Source: Acinetobacter courvalinii
Lineage (GTDB): Bacteria; Pseudomonadota; Gammaproteobacteria; Pseudomonadales; Moraxellaceae
Assembly: GCF_014635545.1 (NCBI RefSeq)
Contig: NZ_BMDA01000004.1
Coordinates: forward strand, 124,001 to 188,000
DNA length: 64,000 nucleotides
Direction of reading: 5' to 3'
Under the pieces are notes generated by a model. That model was not told the DNA's origin, did not search any database, and saw nothing but the letters and a program-made list of their open reading frames with translations. Positions 63,746-64,000 of the stretch are shown one piece after another. A program made the position numbers and the translations under genes. How positions within the stretch are numbered: position 1 is the first letter of the stretch; every line of letters starts with the position of its first letter.

Positions 63746-64000
63746 ATGCTAAGTACAATTTTTAAAAGCAAAGCATCTTCTGATGAATCCATTGCTGCGA
63801 CAGGATTATGGCAACTGGCATTAAAGCGACTGAAATCAGATCGTATTGCGGTAGTTTCCTTTATTGTGGTGCTGTTCTATTTCATCCTGCTGGCCTTATC
63901 CATGACCGGTGTGATTGCATCGGACTGGAATAAGGAAGTGGCGGTCAGTTATGCACCACCAACCTTTTTAGGCGCAGATGCCGATGCCTCGTCAACTGGG
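63746..64000 (+). CDS. peptide ABC transporter permease (DppC/OppC type), 5' part
   Basis: The first 85 codons of a permease cut by the window edge. GLWQLALKRLKSDRIAVVSF followed by a hydrophobic segment (VVLFYFILLALSMTGVIA) is the usual opening of DppC/OppC proteins. AGAGGAG lies before the ATG. The order binding proteins, peptidase, B permease, C permease fits a Dpp/Opp operon, whose ATPase genes would lie beyond the window. Confidence 0.9.
   Translation, partial: MLSTIFKSKASSDESIAATGLWQLALKRLKSDRIAVVSFIVVLFYFILLALSMTGVIASDWNKEVAVSYAPPTFLGADADASSTG

Overview
The window looks like chromosomal DNA of an Acinetobacter species (Moraxellaceae). It is about 40% GC by eye. It carries a benM-benABCDEKP benzoate cluster in the order known from Acinetobacter, a bioAFCD cluster, ypjD divergent from ffh, and smc-zipA-ligA, and its Smc is extremely glutamine-rich. 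No rRNA, tRNA, CRISPR array, phage gene or insertion sequence was recognised. The species cannot be named from sequence alone.

Layout. 1-6.1 kb: housekeeping and small genes (GNAT acetyltransferase, a hydrophilin/LEA-like protein, Mrp iron-sulfur carrier, a lipoprotein of the nucleosidase superfamily, DUF2062 protein, LysE-type exporter, dcd). 6.3-18.0 kb: an unusual block of seven consecutive secreted proteins. All share a short motif ending in TGQ (or EGQ, NGQ, TGE) at or within a few residues of the predicted mature N-terminus. The first three are tandem paralogues of about 460 aa, and the last four have about 705, 242, 807 and 336 aa. They resemble the proteins annotated in Acinetobacter as DUF6160 or Fil (putative pilus) proteins, but no usher, chaperone, OmpA-like or secretin gene accompanies them here. 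This is the best candidate for a poorly described system. 18.1-25.1 kb: dusC, a small protein with an S1-like C-terminus, ypjD, ffh, a serine hydrolase, coaX, birA and a TSUP permease. 25.4-32.7 kb: GntR-family regulator, smc, zipA, ligA. 32.8-34.6 kb: an extended SDR and a bacterioferritin lacking the haem-ligand methionine.

34.7-44.1 kb: the complete benzoate cluster on the minus strand (benA, B, C, D, E, K, P), with the LysR regulator benM divergent. BenP and BenK/BenE import benzoate, BenABC dihydroxylates it and BenD makes catechol. Two near-consensus BenM half-site pairs lie between benA and benM. A terminator-like hairpin sits in a 460-bp gap between benE and benK.

44.2-51.1 kb: an exported one-Cys peroxiredoxin, a DUF6176 protein, a BioH-like esterase and bioA-F-C-D with start/stop overlaps. 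The bioAFCD block is bracketed by two directly oriented copies of a ~185-bp structured repeat. Its two hairpins differ between copies by paired, compensatory base changes. 51.1-64 kb: a TonB system (TonB, ExbB, two ExbDs) with a large TonB-dependent receptor. Divergent from it are two paralogous oligopeptide-binding proteins, an exported M3 zinc peptidase and two Dpp/Opp-type permeases, the last cut by the window edge. Together these suggest an outer-to-inner-membrane peptide uptake pathway.
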